From: Burkholderia pseudomultivorans
GTDB taxonomy: Bacteria; Pseudomonadota; Gammaproteobacteria; Burkholderiales; Burkholderiaceae
DNA: 64,000 nucleotides
Assembly: GCF_902499075.1 (NCBI RefSeq)
Contig: NZ_CABVPP010000004.1
Coordinates: forward strand, 177,007 to 241,006
Direction of reading: 5' to 3'
The notes beneath the pieces were generated by a model, which did no database searches, was not told where the DNA came from, and was given only the letters and a program-made list of their open reading frames with translations. Shown here piece by piece: positions 18,683 through 27,714 of this stretch. A program made the position numbers and the translations under genes. How positions within the stretch are numbered: position 1 is the first letter of the stretch; every line of letters begins with the position of its first letter.

Positions 18683-19723
18683 CTATGCAGCGACCGGAAT
18701 GTTGCGCTCGACGATGTCGGCGACCACCGCGATCGTGTCGCCGGCCTGCACGAGGCCGGGGAAATGCCGCGCGGCCAGCAGCCCGCGCCGCTTTGCGACG
18801 TATTCGACCGGTGCGACGCCGGTGCGGTCGATGTCGTGCACGCGCGCGAGCACGTCGCCGGCCTCGACTTCGCTACCGAGGTCGCAACACATCTCGAGCA
18901 GCCCGCGATGCTCGCTCGTCGTGAAGCATGCGCCGTCGGGCATGTCGAGCAGCGTCGTCGTACGCGGCGCCGTGCGGGCGACGCCGTCGTCTTCGTTCGG
19001 ATGCGTCGCGAGCACGCCGGCATGCTCGAGAAACCCGCGCACGCCGCGCTCGGCGATCGCGACGCTCGCCGCGGTCGACGTGCCGCCGCCGCCGAGTTCG
19101 GTCGACACGAACACCTTGCCGGCCGCTTCGGCCGCCGTGTCGTACAGCCCGACGCTGTCGAGTTCGAGCATGCGCATCGAATACGGCGCGCCGAACGCGC
19201 GCATCGCACGCTCGCAGCGCGCTTCCTGCTCGCGATCGTCGAGCACGTGAATCGCCGCGAACGGCACGAAGTCGAGCGTGCGCCCGCCCGCGTGGATGTC
19301 GAGCACGTGCGTCGCGAGCGGCAACAGGTGCCGCTGAAAGTAATCGGCGATCTTCTCGGTCACGGTGCCGTCGGGCCGCCCCGGAAAACTGCGGTTCAGG
19401 TTGCCCGCATCGATCGGCGACGTACGGCGCCCGGCACGAAACGCCGGATAGTTCATGAACGGCACGATGATCACGCGGCCCGTCACGTCGGACGCCTTCA
19501 GCGAACCGGCGAGCTTGGCGAGCGCGACCGGCCCTTCGTACTCGTCGCCGTGATTGCCGCCCGTCAGCAGCACGGTCGGCCCGTCGCCGCGCTTCACGAC
19601 GGTCACCGGAATCATCACCGCGCCCCACGCGGAGTCGTCGCGCGAGTACGGCAGCTTGAGGAAGCCGTGCTGTTCGCCGTCCGCGTCGAAGTCGACGGTC
19701 GGCACAATCGGTGAAGCACGCAT
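18683..19723 (-). CDS. doeB: N-alpha-acetyl-L-2,4-diaminobutyrate deacetylase
   Basis: 346 residues of the aspartoacylase/succinylglutamate desuccinylase zinc hydrolase family. Zinc ligands H58 and E61 are in GGNHGDEYEG, with a third at H144 in LDIHAGGRTLDF. DoeB (EutE) removes the acetyl group from N-alpha-acetyl-diaminobutyrate formed by DoeA. It starts 4 bases after the doeA stop, so the two successive enzymes are co-translated. The context of doeA, eutB, eutC and enuR makes this assignment much firmer than the family alone. Confidence 0.9.
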   Translation of the reverse strand: MRASPIVPTVDFDADGEQHGFLKLPYSRDDSAWGAVMIPVTVVKRGDGPTVLLTGGNHGDEYEGPVALAKLAGSLKASDVTGRVIIVPFMNYPAFRAGRRTSPIDAGNLNRSFPGRPDGTVTEKIADYFQRHLLPLATHVLDIHAGGRTLDFVPFAAIHVLDDREQEARCERAMRAFGAPYSMRMLELDSVGLYDTAAEAAGKVFVSTELGGGGTSTAASVAIAERGVRGFLEHAGVLATHPNEDDGVARTAPRTTTLLDMPDGACFTTSEHRGLLEMCCDLGSEVEAGDVLARVHDIDRTGVAPVEYVAKRRGLLAARHFPGLVQAGDTIAVVADIVERNIPVAA

Positions 19724-19727
19724 CGGT

Positions 19728-20936
19728 CTACTCCTTCACGAACAGCTTGCGCGGCGTGTTGCAGAACGTCTCGACACCGGTTTCGGTGATCAGGATGCTT
19801 TCGGTGATCTCGAGCCCCCAGTCGTCGAGCCACAGCCCCGGCATGAAGTGGAACGTCATGCCCGGTTCGAGCACCGTGCGGTCGCCCGGTCGCAGGCTCA
19901 TCGTGCGCTCGCCCCAGTCGGGCGGATAGCTCGCGCCGATCGGATAGCCGCAACGGCTGTCCTTCTCGATGCCCGCGCGGCGCAGCACCGCGAAGAACGC
20001 GTTCGCGATGTCCTCGCAGACGTTGCCGGGCTTCGCGGCCGCGAGCCCTGCCTCGATCCCTTCGACCACCGCGCGCTCGGCCTCGATGAAGTGCGCCGGC
20101 GGCTTGCCGAGATAGACCGTGCGCGACAGCGGACAGTGATAGCGGCGGTAGCAGCCGGCGATCTCGAAGAACGTGCCGGCGCCGCGCTCGAACGTCGTGT
20201 CGTCCCAGGTCAGATGCGGCGCGGCTGCGTCGGCGCCGGTCGGCAGCAGCGGCACGATCGCCGGATAGTCGCCGCCGAAGCCGTCCGCGCCGCCGATGCC
20301 GGTCGCGTAGATCTGCGCGACGAGGTCGCTCTTCTTCATGCCGGGCTCGATCGTCTCGACGATATGCGCATGCATCCGTTCGACGATGCGCGCGGCCACG
20401 CGCATGTATTCGATCTCGCGCGGCGACTTCACGGCGCGCTGCCAGTTCACGAGCGCCGTCGCGTCGACCCAGCGCGCGGCGGGCAGGTGCTTCTGCAGCG
20501 ACGCGTACGCGGCCGCGCTGAAGTAGTAGTTGTCGAGCTCGACGCCGATGCGCAATGCGCCCCAGCCGCGCGCCGCAATCACTTCGGTCGACAGATAGTC
20601 CATCGGATGGCGATGCGGCGACTGCACGTAATGATCGGGATAGCCGACGATGTCGTCGTGCGCCATGAACACGGTGCGCTTCGCGCCGTTCGCGTCCTGG
20701 CCGCGGCCGAACCAGACGGGTTCGCCGTCCATCGGCAGCAGCACGCACTGGTGTACGTAGAACGACCAGCCGTCGTAGCCGGTCAGCCAGCCCATGTTGG
20801 TCGGGTCCGTGACGATCAGCAGGTCGATGCCGGCCCGCTCCATCGCCGCGCGCGTCTTCGCGATGCGCGCAGCGTATTCGCTGCGCGCGAACGCAAGACG
20901 CGGCGCAGCTTCGTAGGTTTCGATGACTGCAGACAT
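19728..20936 (-). CDS. doeA: Ectoine hydrolase (M24 peptidase/creatinase family)
   Basis: 402 residues from the ATG at 20936 (the reading could extend into eutC, but MSAVIETYEAAPRLAF is the family start). It has an N-terminal creatinase-type domain and a C-terminal pita-bread domain (TFFEIAGCYRRYHCPLSRTV; LEPGMTFHFMPGLWLDDWG). DoeA (EutD) opens the ectoine ring, producing N-alpha-acetyl-diaminobutyrate, and releases the signal metabolite sensed by EnuR. Neighbours doeB downstream and eutC upstream match known ectoine utilisation loci. Confidence 0.92.
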   Translation of the reverse strand: MSAVIETYEAAPRLAFARSEYAARIAKTRAAMERAGIDLLIVTDPTNMGWLTGYDGWSFYVHQCVLLPMDGEPVWFGRGQDANGAKRTVFMAHDDIVGYPDHYVQSPHRHPMDYLSTEVIAARGWGALRIGVELDNYYFSAAAYASLQKHLPAARWVDATALVNWQRAVKSPREIEYMRVAARIVERMHAHIVETIEPGMKKSDLVAQIYATGIGGADGFGGDYPAIVPLLPTGADAAAPHLTWDDTTFERGAGTFFEIAGCYRRYHCPLSRTVYLGKPPAHFIEAERAVVEGIEAGLAAAKPGNVCEDIANAFFAVLRRAGIEKDSRCGYPIGASYPPDWGERTMSLRPGDRTVLEPGMTFHFMPGLWLDDWGLEITESILITETGVETFCNTPRKLFVKE

Positions 20937-20946
20937 CTGTCTCCTC

Positions 20947-21951
20947 TCAGGTCGTGAGGTCGTTGTGAAAAATCGTTCCGGCGCCCGCGGCGCGGGCGCG
21001 CTGCAGCGCGAGAACGGCAATGGCGGTGTCCTGCGCGCCGGTTCCGGTCAGGTCGCAGATCGTGATCTCGTCGCGATGCGTGCGGCCGGCGCAACGGCCG
21101 GCAATCACTTCGCCGAGTTCGGGAAAGACCGCGTCGGCCGCAACGGCGCCGGCCTCGATCGCATGCCGCAGCTCGCCGACCACACGCGTCTGCTGCAAGC
21201 GGTCGCAGACGTAGCGTGCGGCCGCGAATACCGACGGCGCGAGTTCGGTCTTGTATTCGGCATCGGAGCCCATCGCCGTCACGTGCAGCCCCGGATGCAG
21301 ATCCTCGGCATGCACGAGCGGCTCGCGGCTCGGCGTCGTGGTGACCGCGATGTCGGCATCGGCGAGCGCCGCATGCACCGATCGCGCGACGCTCGCCTCG
21401 ATGCCATGCGCGCTGCGCACGTCGGCAGCGAATTGCGCCGCGCGTGCGGCATCGCGCGCCCAGACCGTCACATGCGCGACGTCGCGCACGAGCCGCAATG
21501 CGTCGAGCTGCAACCGCGCCTGTTCGCCGGCGCCGATCACGGCCACGCGCCGCGCATCGGCGCGCGCGAGATGACGCGCGGCCACCGCGCCCGCGGCGGC
21601 GGTGCGCACGGCGGTCAGATAACCGTTGTCGAGCAGCACGGCCTCGGTCAGACCGGTACGCGCGGACAGCACGAGCATCAGCCCGTTCAGGCTCGGCAGG
21701 CCGAGCGACGGGTTGTCGAAGAAGCCGGGGCTGATCTTGATCGCGAAGCTGTCGAAGCGCGGCAAGTAGGCGGTCTTCACATCGACTTCGCCGTGACGCG
21801 CAGGCAGCGCGAGATTGAGGATCGGCGGCATCGCGACGGGCTCCGTCGCGAGCGACACAAACGCGGCTTCGACCTGATCGATCGCGTCGCGATCGAGCGG
21901 CACCAGCGTGCGCAGTTGGGCCTGGCCGAGCAGCGTGATGGGATGCGCCAT
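20947..21951 (-). CDS. eutC: Ornithine cyclodeaminase/mu-crystallin-like protein of ectoine utilisation
   Basis: 334 residues. The Rossmann segment VAVIGAGEQARLQLDAL and the N-terminal KISPGFFDN region are those of the ornithine cyclodeaminase/mu-crystallin family. EutC accompanies EutB in ectoine loci, where the two are thought to convert 5-hydroxyectoine to ectoine. The ATG at 21951 has GGAGA 6 bases upstream and lies one base after the eutB stop, indicating translational coupling. Confidence 0.88.
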   Translation of the reverse strand: MAHPITLLGQAQLRTLVPLDRDAIDQVEAAFVSLATEPVAMPPILNLALPARHGEVDVKTAYLPRFDSFAIKISPGFFDNPSLGLPSLNGLMLVLSARTGLTEAVLLDNGYLTAVRTAAAGAVAARHLARADARRVAVIGAGEQARLQLDALRLVRDVAHVTVWARDAARAAQFAADVRSAHGIEASVARSVHAALADADIAVTTTPSREPLVHAEDLHPGLHVTAMGSDAEYKTELAPSVFAAARYVCDRLQQTRVVGELRHAIEAGAVAADAVFPELGEVIAGRCAGRTHRDEITICDLTGTGAQDTAIAVLALQRARAAGAGTIFHNDLTT

Positions 21952-21952
21952 G

Positions 21953-22924
21953 TCAGTTCTCCGCAATCAGCCGGCGATGCGCGGCCATGTCGATGTTCGC
22001 GCCGCTCACGACGACGACGATGGGCCCGTCGCGCCGGCTGCGCGGAACGGCTTCGTCGAGCAGCGCGGCGATGCCGACCGCGCCCGCGCCCTCGACGACG
22101 AGCCGCTCTTCGCGATACGCGTGCGCGATGCCGCGTGCGATCGAGCGCTCGTCGAGCAGCACGACGTCGTCGGCCAGCGCGCGCGTGAGGTCGAACGTGT
22201 AGCGGTTGTCGAGACCGATGCCGCCGCCGAGCGAATCGGCGAGCGTCGGCTGTTCTTCGACGTCGACGGGACGACCGGCGGCGAGGCTCGCATGCATGGC
22301 TGCGCCGCGCGCCATCGACACGCCGATCACCGCAATCGACGGCCGGATCGCTTTCGCGGCAAATGCGACGCCGCTGAACAGCCCGCCGCCGGACAGCGGG
22401 ACGATGAGCGTGCCCGCATCGGGCAACGCTTCGAGAATCTCGACGCCGATCGTCGCCTGGCCCGCGATGATGCGCGGATCGTCGAACGGCGGCACGTACG
22501 CATAGCCTTCGTCGCGTGCGAGCCGTCGCGCCTCCGCCTGCGCGTCGTCCTGGCTGTCCCCGACGATCACGACGCGCGCGCCGAGCGCGGCCACCGCATC
22601 GACCTTGTTCGCCGGCACGAGCGACGACATGCAGACGGCCGCTTCAAGGCCGAGCGCGCGCGCCGCATGAGCGACCGCGCGCCCGTGATTGCCGGTCGAT
22701 GCGGTCACGACGCGCGTCACGCGCTGCGCCGCGAGTTCCGCGAGCACGTTGGTCGCGCCGCGGATCTTGAAGCTGCCCGTCGGTTGCAGCGTTTCGAGCT
22801 TCAGGTGAACGGGGACGCCGGCGCGCGCGGACAGCGCAGCGGACGCGACGAGCGGCGTGACGCACGTGCGCCCGGCGATGCGTTGGCGCGCGCGGTAGAC
22901 GTCGGACAGCGACAGGAAGGACAT
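21953..22924 (-). CDS. eutB: Threonine dehydratase-like PLP enzyme of ectoine utilisation
   Basis: 323 residues from the ATG at 22924; a GTG three codons earlier is possible. Fold-type II PLP enzyme with the cofactor lysine K53 in PTGSFKIRGATN and the phosphate-binding loop VPLSGGGLFSG. It is related to threonine/serine dehydratases, but with eutC it is proposed to dehydrate 5-hydroxyectoine. First gene after enuR, separated from it by 117 bases that could hold the operon promoter. Confidence 0.88.
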   Translation of the reverse strand: MSFLSLSDVYRARQRIAGRTCVTPLVASAALSARAGVPVHLKLETLQPTGSFKIRGATNVLAELAAQRVTRVVTASTGNHGRAVAHAARALGLEAAVCMSSLVPANKVDAVAALGARVVIVGDSQDDAQAEARRLARDEGYAYVPPFDDPRIIAGQATIGVEILEALPDAGTLIVPLSGGGLFSGVAFAAKAIRPSIAVIGVSMARGAAMHASLAAGRPVDVEEQPTLADSLGGGIGLDNRYTFDLTRALADDVVLLDERSIARGIAHAYREERLVVEGAGAVGIAALLDEAVPRSRRDGPIVVVVSGANIDMAAHRRLIAEN

Positions 22925-23041
22925 GGAACGCACGCCTCATTGATGTGGTGCGATCCAGTCTAATGTTCCAAATTGCGCTTTCGAATGTCCTGGTACATTG
23001 TGCGGCGCTCGTGTGCGGCGCCGCATCGCTGCAGCGGAAAG
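22925..23041 (-). promoter_or_regulatory. Candidate EnuR-controlled promoter region before eutB
   Basis: The gap between enuR and eutB contains two near-copies of an AATGTtCC-like element at 22962-22970 and 22984-22993, 22 bases apart, about two helical turns. MocR-type regulators such as EnuR bind direct repeats of this spacing. The assignment is an inference from spacing and context; no strong -10/-35 pair was identified. Confidence 0.35.
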
Positions 23042-24454
23042 TCAGTGGAAATCGTGCACGTGCGGATATTGCTCGAACACGCCGGCCATCGTCTCGAGCG
23101 CCGCATTGCACGCGGCGTCGGTGGTTTCCGCGCCGATGCACACGCGCACCGCGTTCGGCCGCTCGGTACCGCCGACGAGAAACGGATCGGGCGACGTGAC
23201 CGCGATCTTGCGCGTGCGCAATTCGCGCACGAGGCGATCGGCCTGCCAGTAGTCGGGCACGCGCAGCCACGCCGACAGCGCGTTCGGATGCGCGCCGAGC
23301 AGATATGGGCCAAGCGCGGCCTTCACCATCTCCTGCCGCACCGCGAGCCGCTGCCGCTGCAGCTCGACGAGCCGGCGCGCGGTGCCGTCCGCGATCCAGC
23401 GCGTCGCGATCTCGGCGATAGGCGACGTCGCCATCCAGCTGCTCACGCGCAGCACGCTCTCCACGCGCAGCGCGAGCCGCCGCGGCATGGCCAGGTAGCC
23501 GGTGCGCAACCCCGTCAGCACCGATTTCGTCATGCTCGTGCAGTAGAAACCGAGCTCGGGAATCATGCTCGCGATCGGCGTGGCGGTTTTGGCGGGAAGC
23601 GGGCCGTACACGTCGTCCTCGATCACGTACACGCCGTAGCGCGCCGCAATCCGCGCGATCGAGCGGCGTCGGGAATCGGACATCATCGAGACGGTCGGAT
23701 TGTTGAGCGTCGGCGTGCAGACGAGCGCGCTGATCCGCTCGCCGTCGCACATTTCCTCGAAGTGTTCGGGGCGGATCCCGTGCTCGTCCATCTCGAGCCC
23801 CTTCAGCGTAAACCCGAGCACGTTCGCCGAGCCGATCACGCCATGATCGGTCAGGCTTTCGCAAAGGACGGTGTCGCCCGGGCCGACGATCGACGCGAGC
23901 GCGAGAAAGATGCCGTGCGCGGCACCGTTCGTGATCAGCAACGATTCCGGGTGCACGGGCATGTTCAGCGACGCGAGCCATGCGGCGCCGGCTTCGCGAT
24001 GCGCGTCGAGGCCGGCGATCGGCCGGAACGAGCGGATCCACGGCTGATCCTCGGTGCCGGCCAGCTCCGCGCAGACGGCCCGCCATGCCGCGTCGTGCTC
24101 CGGCGTATGCACGATGCGCGCGATCGAGAAATCGACGAGCTCGCGTTCGGCCGTATCGAGCATGTAATTCGACATCGACTCCGTCACGCGCGCGGCGACG
24201 AAGCTGCCGCGCCCGACCTCGCAGCGGATCAGGCCCTGCCTTTCGAGCTCCTTGTACGCGTTGGTCACGGTCTGCACGCTGACGCCGAGACTGGCCGCGA
24301 CGTCGCGCTGCGGCGCGAGCCGTGCGCCCGGCGCGAGCACGCCGCTCTCGATGTCGGCGGCGATCGCCTTCACGAGCCGCTTGTATTTCGACTCGATGCC
24401 ATGCACGGCGCCGATCGCGTCGTGCCAGCGTGTCGATACCTCGGTCCGTCCCAT
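23042..24454 (-). CDS. enuR: MocR-type PLP-dependent regulator of ectoine utilisation
   Basis: 470 residues. A GntR winged HTH (LAPQRDVAASLGVSVQTVTN, about 47-66) is joined to a fold-type I aminotransferase-like domain with the PLP-binding lysine K310 (CTSMTKSVLTGLRTGY). EnuR represses ectoine catabolic genes until its PLP-bound lysine reacts with N-alpha-acetyl-diaminobutyrate or diaminobutyrate from the pathway. It is the first gene of the same-strand cluster. The ATG at 24454 follows GGAGACATCGAG; longer reading into the upstream gap is unsupported. Confidence 0.87.
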   Translation of the reverse strand: MGRTEVSTRWHDAIGAVHGIESKYKRLVKAIAADIESGVLAPGARLAPQRDVAASLGVSVQTVTNAYKELERQGLIRCEVGRGSFVAARVTESMSNYMLDTAERELVDFSIARIVHTPEHDAAWRAVCAELAGTEDQPWIRSFRPIAGLDAHREAGAAWLASLNMPVHPESLLITNGAAHGIFLALASIVGPGDTVLCESLTDHGVIGSANVLGFTLKGLEMDEHGIRPEHFEEMCDGERISALVCTPTLNNPTVSMMSDSRRRSIARIAARYGVYVIEDDVYGPLPAKTATPIASMIPELGFYCTSMTKSVLTGLRTGYLAMPRRLALRVESVLRVSSWMATSPIAEIATRWIADGTARRLVELQRQRLAVRQEMVKAALGPYLLGAHPNALSAWLRVPDYWQADRLVRELRTRKIAVTSPDPFLVGGTERPNAVRVCIGAETTDAACNAALETMAGVFEQYPHVHDFH

Positions 24455-24857
24455 CTCGATGTCTCCGTCGTTGCTTCCGCATGGTCGCTCAGAAAGACAC
24501 CCGAAAAATATTGTCCTAGTGCAATCGCGTGCGAAAGCAGGACGCTGCGGGTATACCGCGGCGTGCACTTCGCGTGCCCGCTACGCATGTCTTACGAAAA
24601 GATGACAGTCCGGCCTCCGCCCGCGCGGTGCCCGCGCCGTGCCCGAGCGCCGTGTCGCGGAACGGTTGACGTCAGACCATTCAATAGCGAGCGCACCGGA
24701 CCGGACGAAGCACACGCTCGGCATCGCGCCGCTTGACCGTGCGTCGCGCGCGGCCTAGATTCGTCGTTGCGGGCGGCCGAACCGCACGACGACGTGACAG
24801 CCGGGTGACACCGAACGATAGTTTGCTATCGAATGGTTTTGCCCTATCATCTCGCCC
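24455..24857. other. Divergent intergenic region between enuR and the efflux operon
   Basis: No gene is visible. It should hold the enuR promoter near 24480-24560 (A/T-rich patches at 24508-24514 and 24537-24553) and the efflux operon promoter and operator close to 24816-24850. Confidence 0.5.
24816..24831 (+). promoter_or_regulatory. Perfect palindrome, likely MarR operator
   Basis: CGATAG-TTTG-CTATCG is a perfect 6-bp inverted repeat with a 4-base centre, 27 bases before the MarR start codon, and partly overlaps the probable -35/-10 region (TATCAT at 24845-24850). Position and size fit an autoregulated MarR site. Confidence 0.65.
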
Positions 24858-25337
24858 ATGACGAATCTGCACGATCTCCGCCTCGCCGTCAGCAGCCTGC
24901 TGGTGCTCAGCGCGCGCAAGTGGCGCCGCGCGAGCGACAGCATGCTCACTGCGTACAACGTGTCCGAAGCGTGCGCGACGCCGCTGCTGATTGCCGGTCG
25001 CCTCGGCGAAGGCGTGCGTCAGGGCACGCTCGCCGAGTACGTCGGCATCGAAGGCCCGTCGCTCGTGCGTCTGCTGGATCAGCTCTGCGCGGCCGGCCTC
25101 GCGCGCCGCGACGAAGACCCGCACGATCGCCGCGCGAAAACGATCTCGCTGACGGCCGAGGGCCGCGCCGTCACCGAGAAGATGGAGGAAGATCTGCGCG
25201 TGCTGCGCGCGCAGGTGCTCAAGGGGATCTCGCGCAGCGACCTCGAAGCGACGCTGCGCGTGCTGACCGCATTCAATGGCGCCGACGCGCATGCATCGGC
25301 GCCGCGCGCGCCGCACTCCGCCGGTTCCGCGTCATGA
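24858..25337 (+). CDS. MarR-family repressor of the adjacent efflux operon
   Basis: 159 residues with a winged HTH (GTLAEYVGIEGPSLVRLLDQL) and wing DEDPHDRRAKTISLTAEG, diagnostic of the MarR family. Its TGA overlaps the ATG of the FUSC gene, so it is the first gene of the efflux operon and probably autoregulates. MarR proteins linked to such pumps usually sense phenolic acids or similar lipophilic aromatics. Confidence 0.88.
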   Translation: MTNLHDLRLAVSSLLVLSARKWRRASDSMLTAYNVSEACATPLLIAGRLGEGVRQGTLAEYVGIEGPSLVRLLDQLCAAGLARRDEDPHDRRAKTISLTAEGRAVTEKMEEDLRVLRAQVLKGISRSDLEATLRVLTAFNGADAHASAPRAPHSAGSAS

Positions 25338-27466
25338 CCTACCCGAGCCTTCGCGACTGGCTGTTCTCGGGCAAGACGTTCGCCGCATCGATGCTGGCGC
25401 TGTATCTCGGCCTGTACTTCCAGCTGCCGCGTCCATACTGGGCGATGGCGAGCGTCTACATCGTGTCGAACCCGTTCGTCGGCGCGACGCGCTCGAAGGC
25501 GCTGTATCGCGCGCTCGGCACCGCACTCGGCGCGGCCGCGGCGATCTTCTTCGTGCCGCCGTTCGTCGAGACGCCGCTCCTGTTCAGCGTCATCGTCGCG
25601 ACGTGGTGCGGCACGCTGCTCTACCTCGCGATCTCCGACCGCACCGCACGCAGCTACGTGTTCATGCTTGCCGGCTACACGATGCCGCTCGTCGCGCTGC
25701 CGACCGTGACGAACCCGGCCAGCGTGTTCGACGTCGCGATCGCGCGCACCGAAGAGATCGTGCTCGGGATCGTCTGCGCGAGCGTCGTCGGCAGCACGGT
25801 GTTTCCGAACCGGCTCGCGCCGACGCTGATCGAGCGCACCGACGCATGGTTCAGGGATGCCGCGTTCTACGGGCGCGAAACGCTGTCCGGCCGTATCGCC
25901 GGCAAGGCATTGAGCGCCTGCCGGCAGCGGCTCGCGACCACGATCACGGGCCTCGAATTCCTGCTGAGCCAGCTCAGCTACGACCATGCGCATCCGCGCG
26001 TGCTGTCGCGCGCGCAGGCGCTCGCTGGGCGAATGCAGCTGTTCCTGCCGCTGATGTCGTCGCTTGCCGATCCGCTCATCGCGCTGATGCGCGACCTGCA
26101 CGTGCGGCCGCCCGCACTCGATGCCTTGCTCGCCGACGCCGCGGCATGGTTCGACGCACCGCTGCCCACGATCAAGCCCGGCACCGACGGCGACATGGCC
26201 GACGATCCGGTCGCGGACCGCCTGCGCGCCGGCATCGCCGCGCTGCAGCCGACCGATGAGGCACTCGCGAGCTGGGACGGCGCGCTGCTGTCGAACGCGC
26301 TATGGCGGCTGCGCCAGGTGATCGACATCTGGCAGGACTGCCGTTCGCTGCGCGCGCTGATCGCGAACGAATCGGGCGTGTGGCAGCCGCGCTACCGGCA
26401 CTGGCGGCTCGGCGGCACCGAGCGCTTCTTCGATCGCGGCATGATGCTGTTCTCGACGCTGACCGTCGTCGGCGCAATCGTGTTCGCATGCTGGCTGTGG
26501 ATCGAATCGGGCTGGCACGACGGTGCCGGCGCCGTCACGCTCGTGGCCGTCGCGTGCAGCTTCTTCGCGGCGCTCGACGAACCGGCGCCGATGGTGTTCC
26601 GGTTCTTCCTCGCGACGGCCGCGAGCGTCGTGTTCGCGGGGCTTTACCTCTTCGTCGTGCTGCCGCACGTGCACGATTTCCCGATGCTCGTGCTGATGTT
26701 CGCGGGCCCGTTCATCCTGATCGGCACGCTGCTGCCGCGACCGCAGTTCAACATGGTCACGATGCTCGTCGCGGTGAACACGGCGACGTTCGTCAGCATC
26801 CAGGGCGCCTACGACGCCGACTTCTTCGTGTTTCTGAACAGCAACCTCGCGGGCGTCGCGGGGCTGCTGTTCGCCTACGTGTGGACACGCGCGACGCGGC
26901 CGTTCGGCGCCGAGCTCGCGGTGCGGCGGCTGCTGCGCTCGGGCTGGGAGGACGTCGCACGCTCGGCCTCGACGCAACCGCTCGAGGACCAGCGCAACCA
27001 TGCGGCGCGCATGCTCGATCGCGTGACGCAACTGCTGCCGCGTCTCGGCGCGTCCGACGATCACCGTCATCCGTCGATCGAGAGCTTCCGCGATCTGCGC
27101 ATCGCGCTGAACGCGCTCGATCTGCGCCGGCTGCGGCGCAAATTGTCCGGCGATCTGTCCGACGCGATCGATCGCGTGCTCGCCGGCGTAACCGACCACT
27201 ACGCGCGCTGCGCGGCGGCGAACGCGCGTCAGCCGGTACCGCCCGCGCTGCTCGAATCGATCGACGATGCGCTGCGGCGCGTGGTCGGCCGCAATCTGCC
27301 CGGCGCGGCACCCGCGCCCGGCGATGCGCCGCCGGCCGGTCACGCGATCCCGGTCATGCATCGCCGGCTGCGCGACGCGCTGCATGCGCTCGTCGGCCTG
27401 CGTCTGTCGCTGTATCCGGCCGCGTCCACGCGCGCGCCGCAAACGCCCGACGGAGCGCAGGCATGA
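25334..27466 (+). CDS. FUSC/AaeB-like inner-membrane efflux transporter
   Basis: 710 residues with two blocks of membrane helices, about 15-170 and 385-520, separated by a soluble region. This is the layout of the fusaric acid resistance/AaeB family. The N-terminus (FAASMLALYLGLYFQLPRPYWAM) is characteristic. In E. coli AaeB exports p-hydroxybenzoate with AaeA. Here it is followed by DUF1656, HlyD and NodT-type genes, so the whole pump spans both membranes. The start overlaps the MarR stop by 4 bases. Confidence 0.9.
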   Translation: MTYPSLRDWLFSGKTFAASMLALYLGLYFQLPRPYWAMASVYIVSNPFVGATRSKALYRALGTALGAAAAIFFVPPFVETPLLFSVIVATWCGTLLYLAISDRTARSYVFMLAGYTMPLVALPTVTNPASVFDVAIARTEEIVLGIVCASVVGSTVFPNRLAPTLIERTDAWFRDAAFYGRETLSGRIAGKALSACRQRLATTITGLEFLLSQLSYDHAHPRVLSRAQALAGRMQLFLPLMSSLADPLIALMRDLHVRPPALDALLADAAAWFDAPLPTIKPGTDGDMADDPVADRLRAGIAALQPTDEALASWDGALLSNALWRLRQVIDIWQDCRSLRALIANESGVWQPRYRHWRLGGTERFFDRGMMLFSTLTVVGAIVFACWLWIESGWHDGAGAVTLVAVACSFFAALDEPAPMVFRFFLATAASVVFAGLYLFVVLPHVHDFPMLVLMFAGPFILIGTLLPRPQFNMVTMLVAVNTATFVSIQGAYDADFFVFLNSNLAGVAGLLFAYVWTRATRPFGAELAVRRLLRSGWEDVARSASTQPLEDQRNHAARMLDRVTQLLPRLGASDDHRHPSIESFRDLRIALNALDLRRLRRKLSGDLSDAIDRVLAGVTDHYARCAAANARQPVPPALLESIDDALRRVVGRNLPGAAPAPGDAPPAGHAIPVMHRRLRDALHALVGLRLSLYPAASTRAPQTPDGAQA

Positions 27467-27500
27467 TGCCGCTTCCCTACCCGACTTTCCGACCGCGACC

Positions 27501-27713
27501 ATGATCGGCGAAATCGACATTCTCGGCGTGTTCGTGCCCGCTCCGCTCGTGCTGATGCTGATCGCCTACCTGATCAACGTCGCCGTGCGCACCGTGCTCG
27601 ATCGCATCGGCTTCTACCGCCTCGTCTGGCACCGTTCGATCTTCGATCTCGGCATTTACGTGTTCGTATTCGCCGCCGTCGTGATCGTGTCCCACCATTT
27701 CGTGGCTACCTAA
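27501..27713 (+). CDS. DUF1656 (AaeX-like) small membrane protein
   Basis: 70 residues with two membrane helices (VLMLIAYLINVAV and LGIYVFVFAAVVIVSHHF). Proteins of this family are the invariable small partner of FUSC transporters (AaeX in E. coli); function is unknown, perhaps pump assembly. It ends one base before the HlyD start codon. Confidence 0.88.
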   Translation: MIGEIDILGVFVPAPLVLMLIAYLINVAVRTVLDRIGFYRLVWHRSIFDLGIYVFVFAAVVIVSHHFVAT

Positions 27714-27714
27714 C

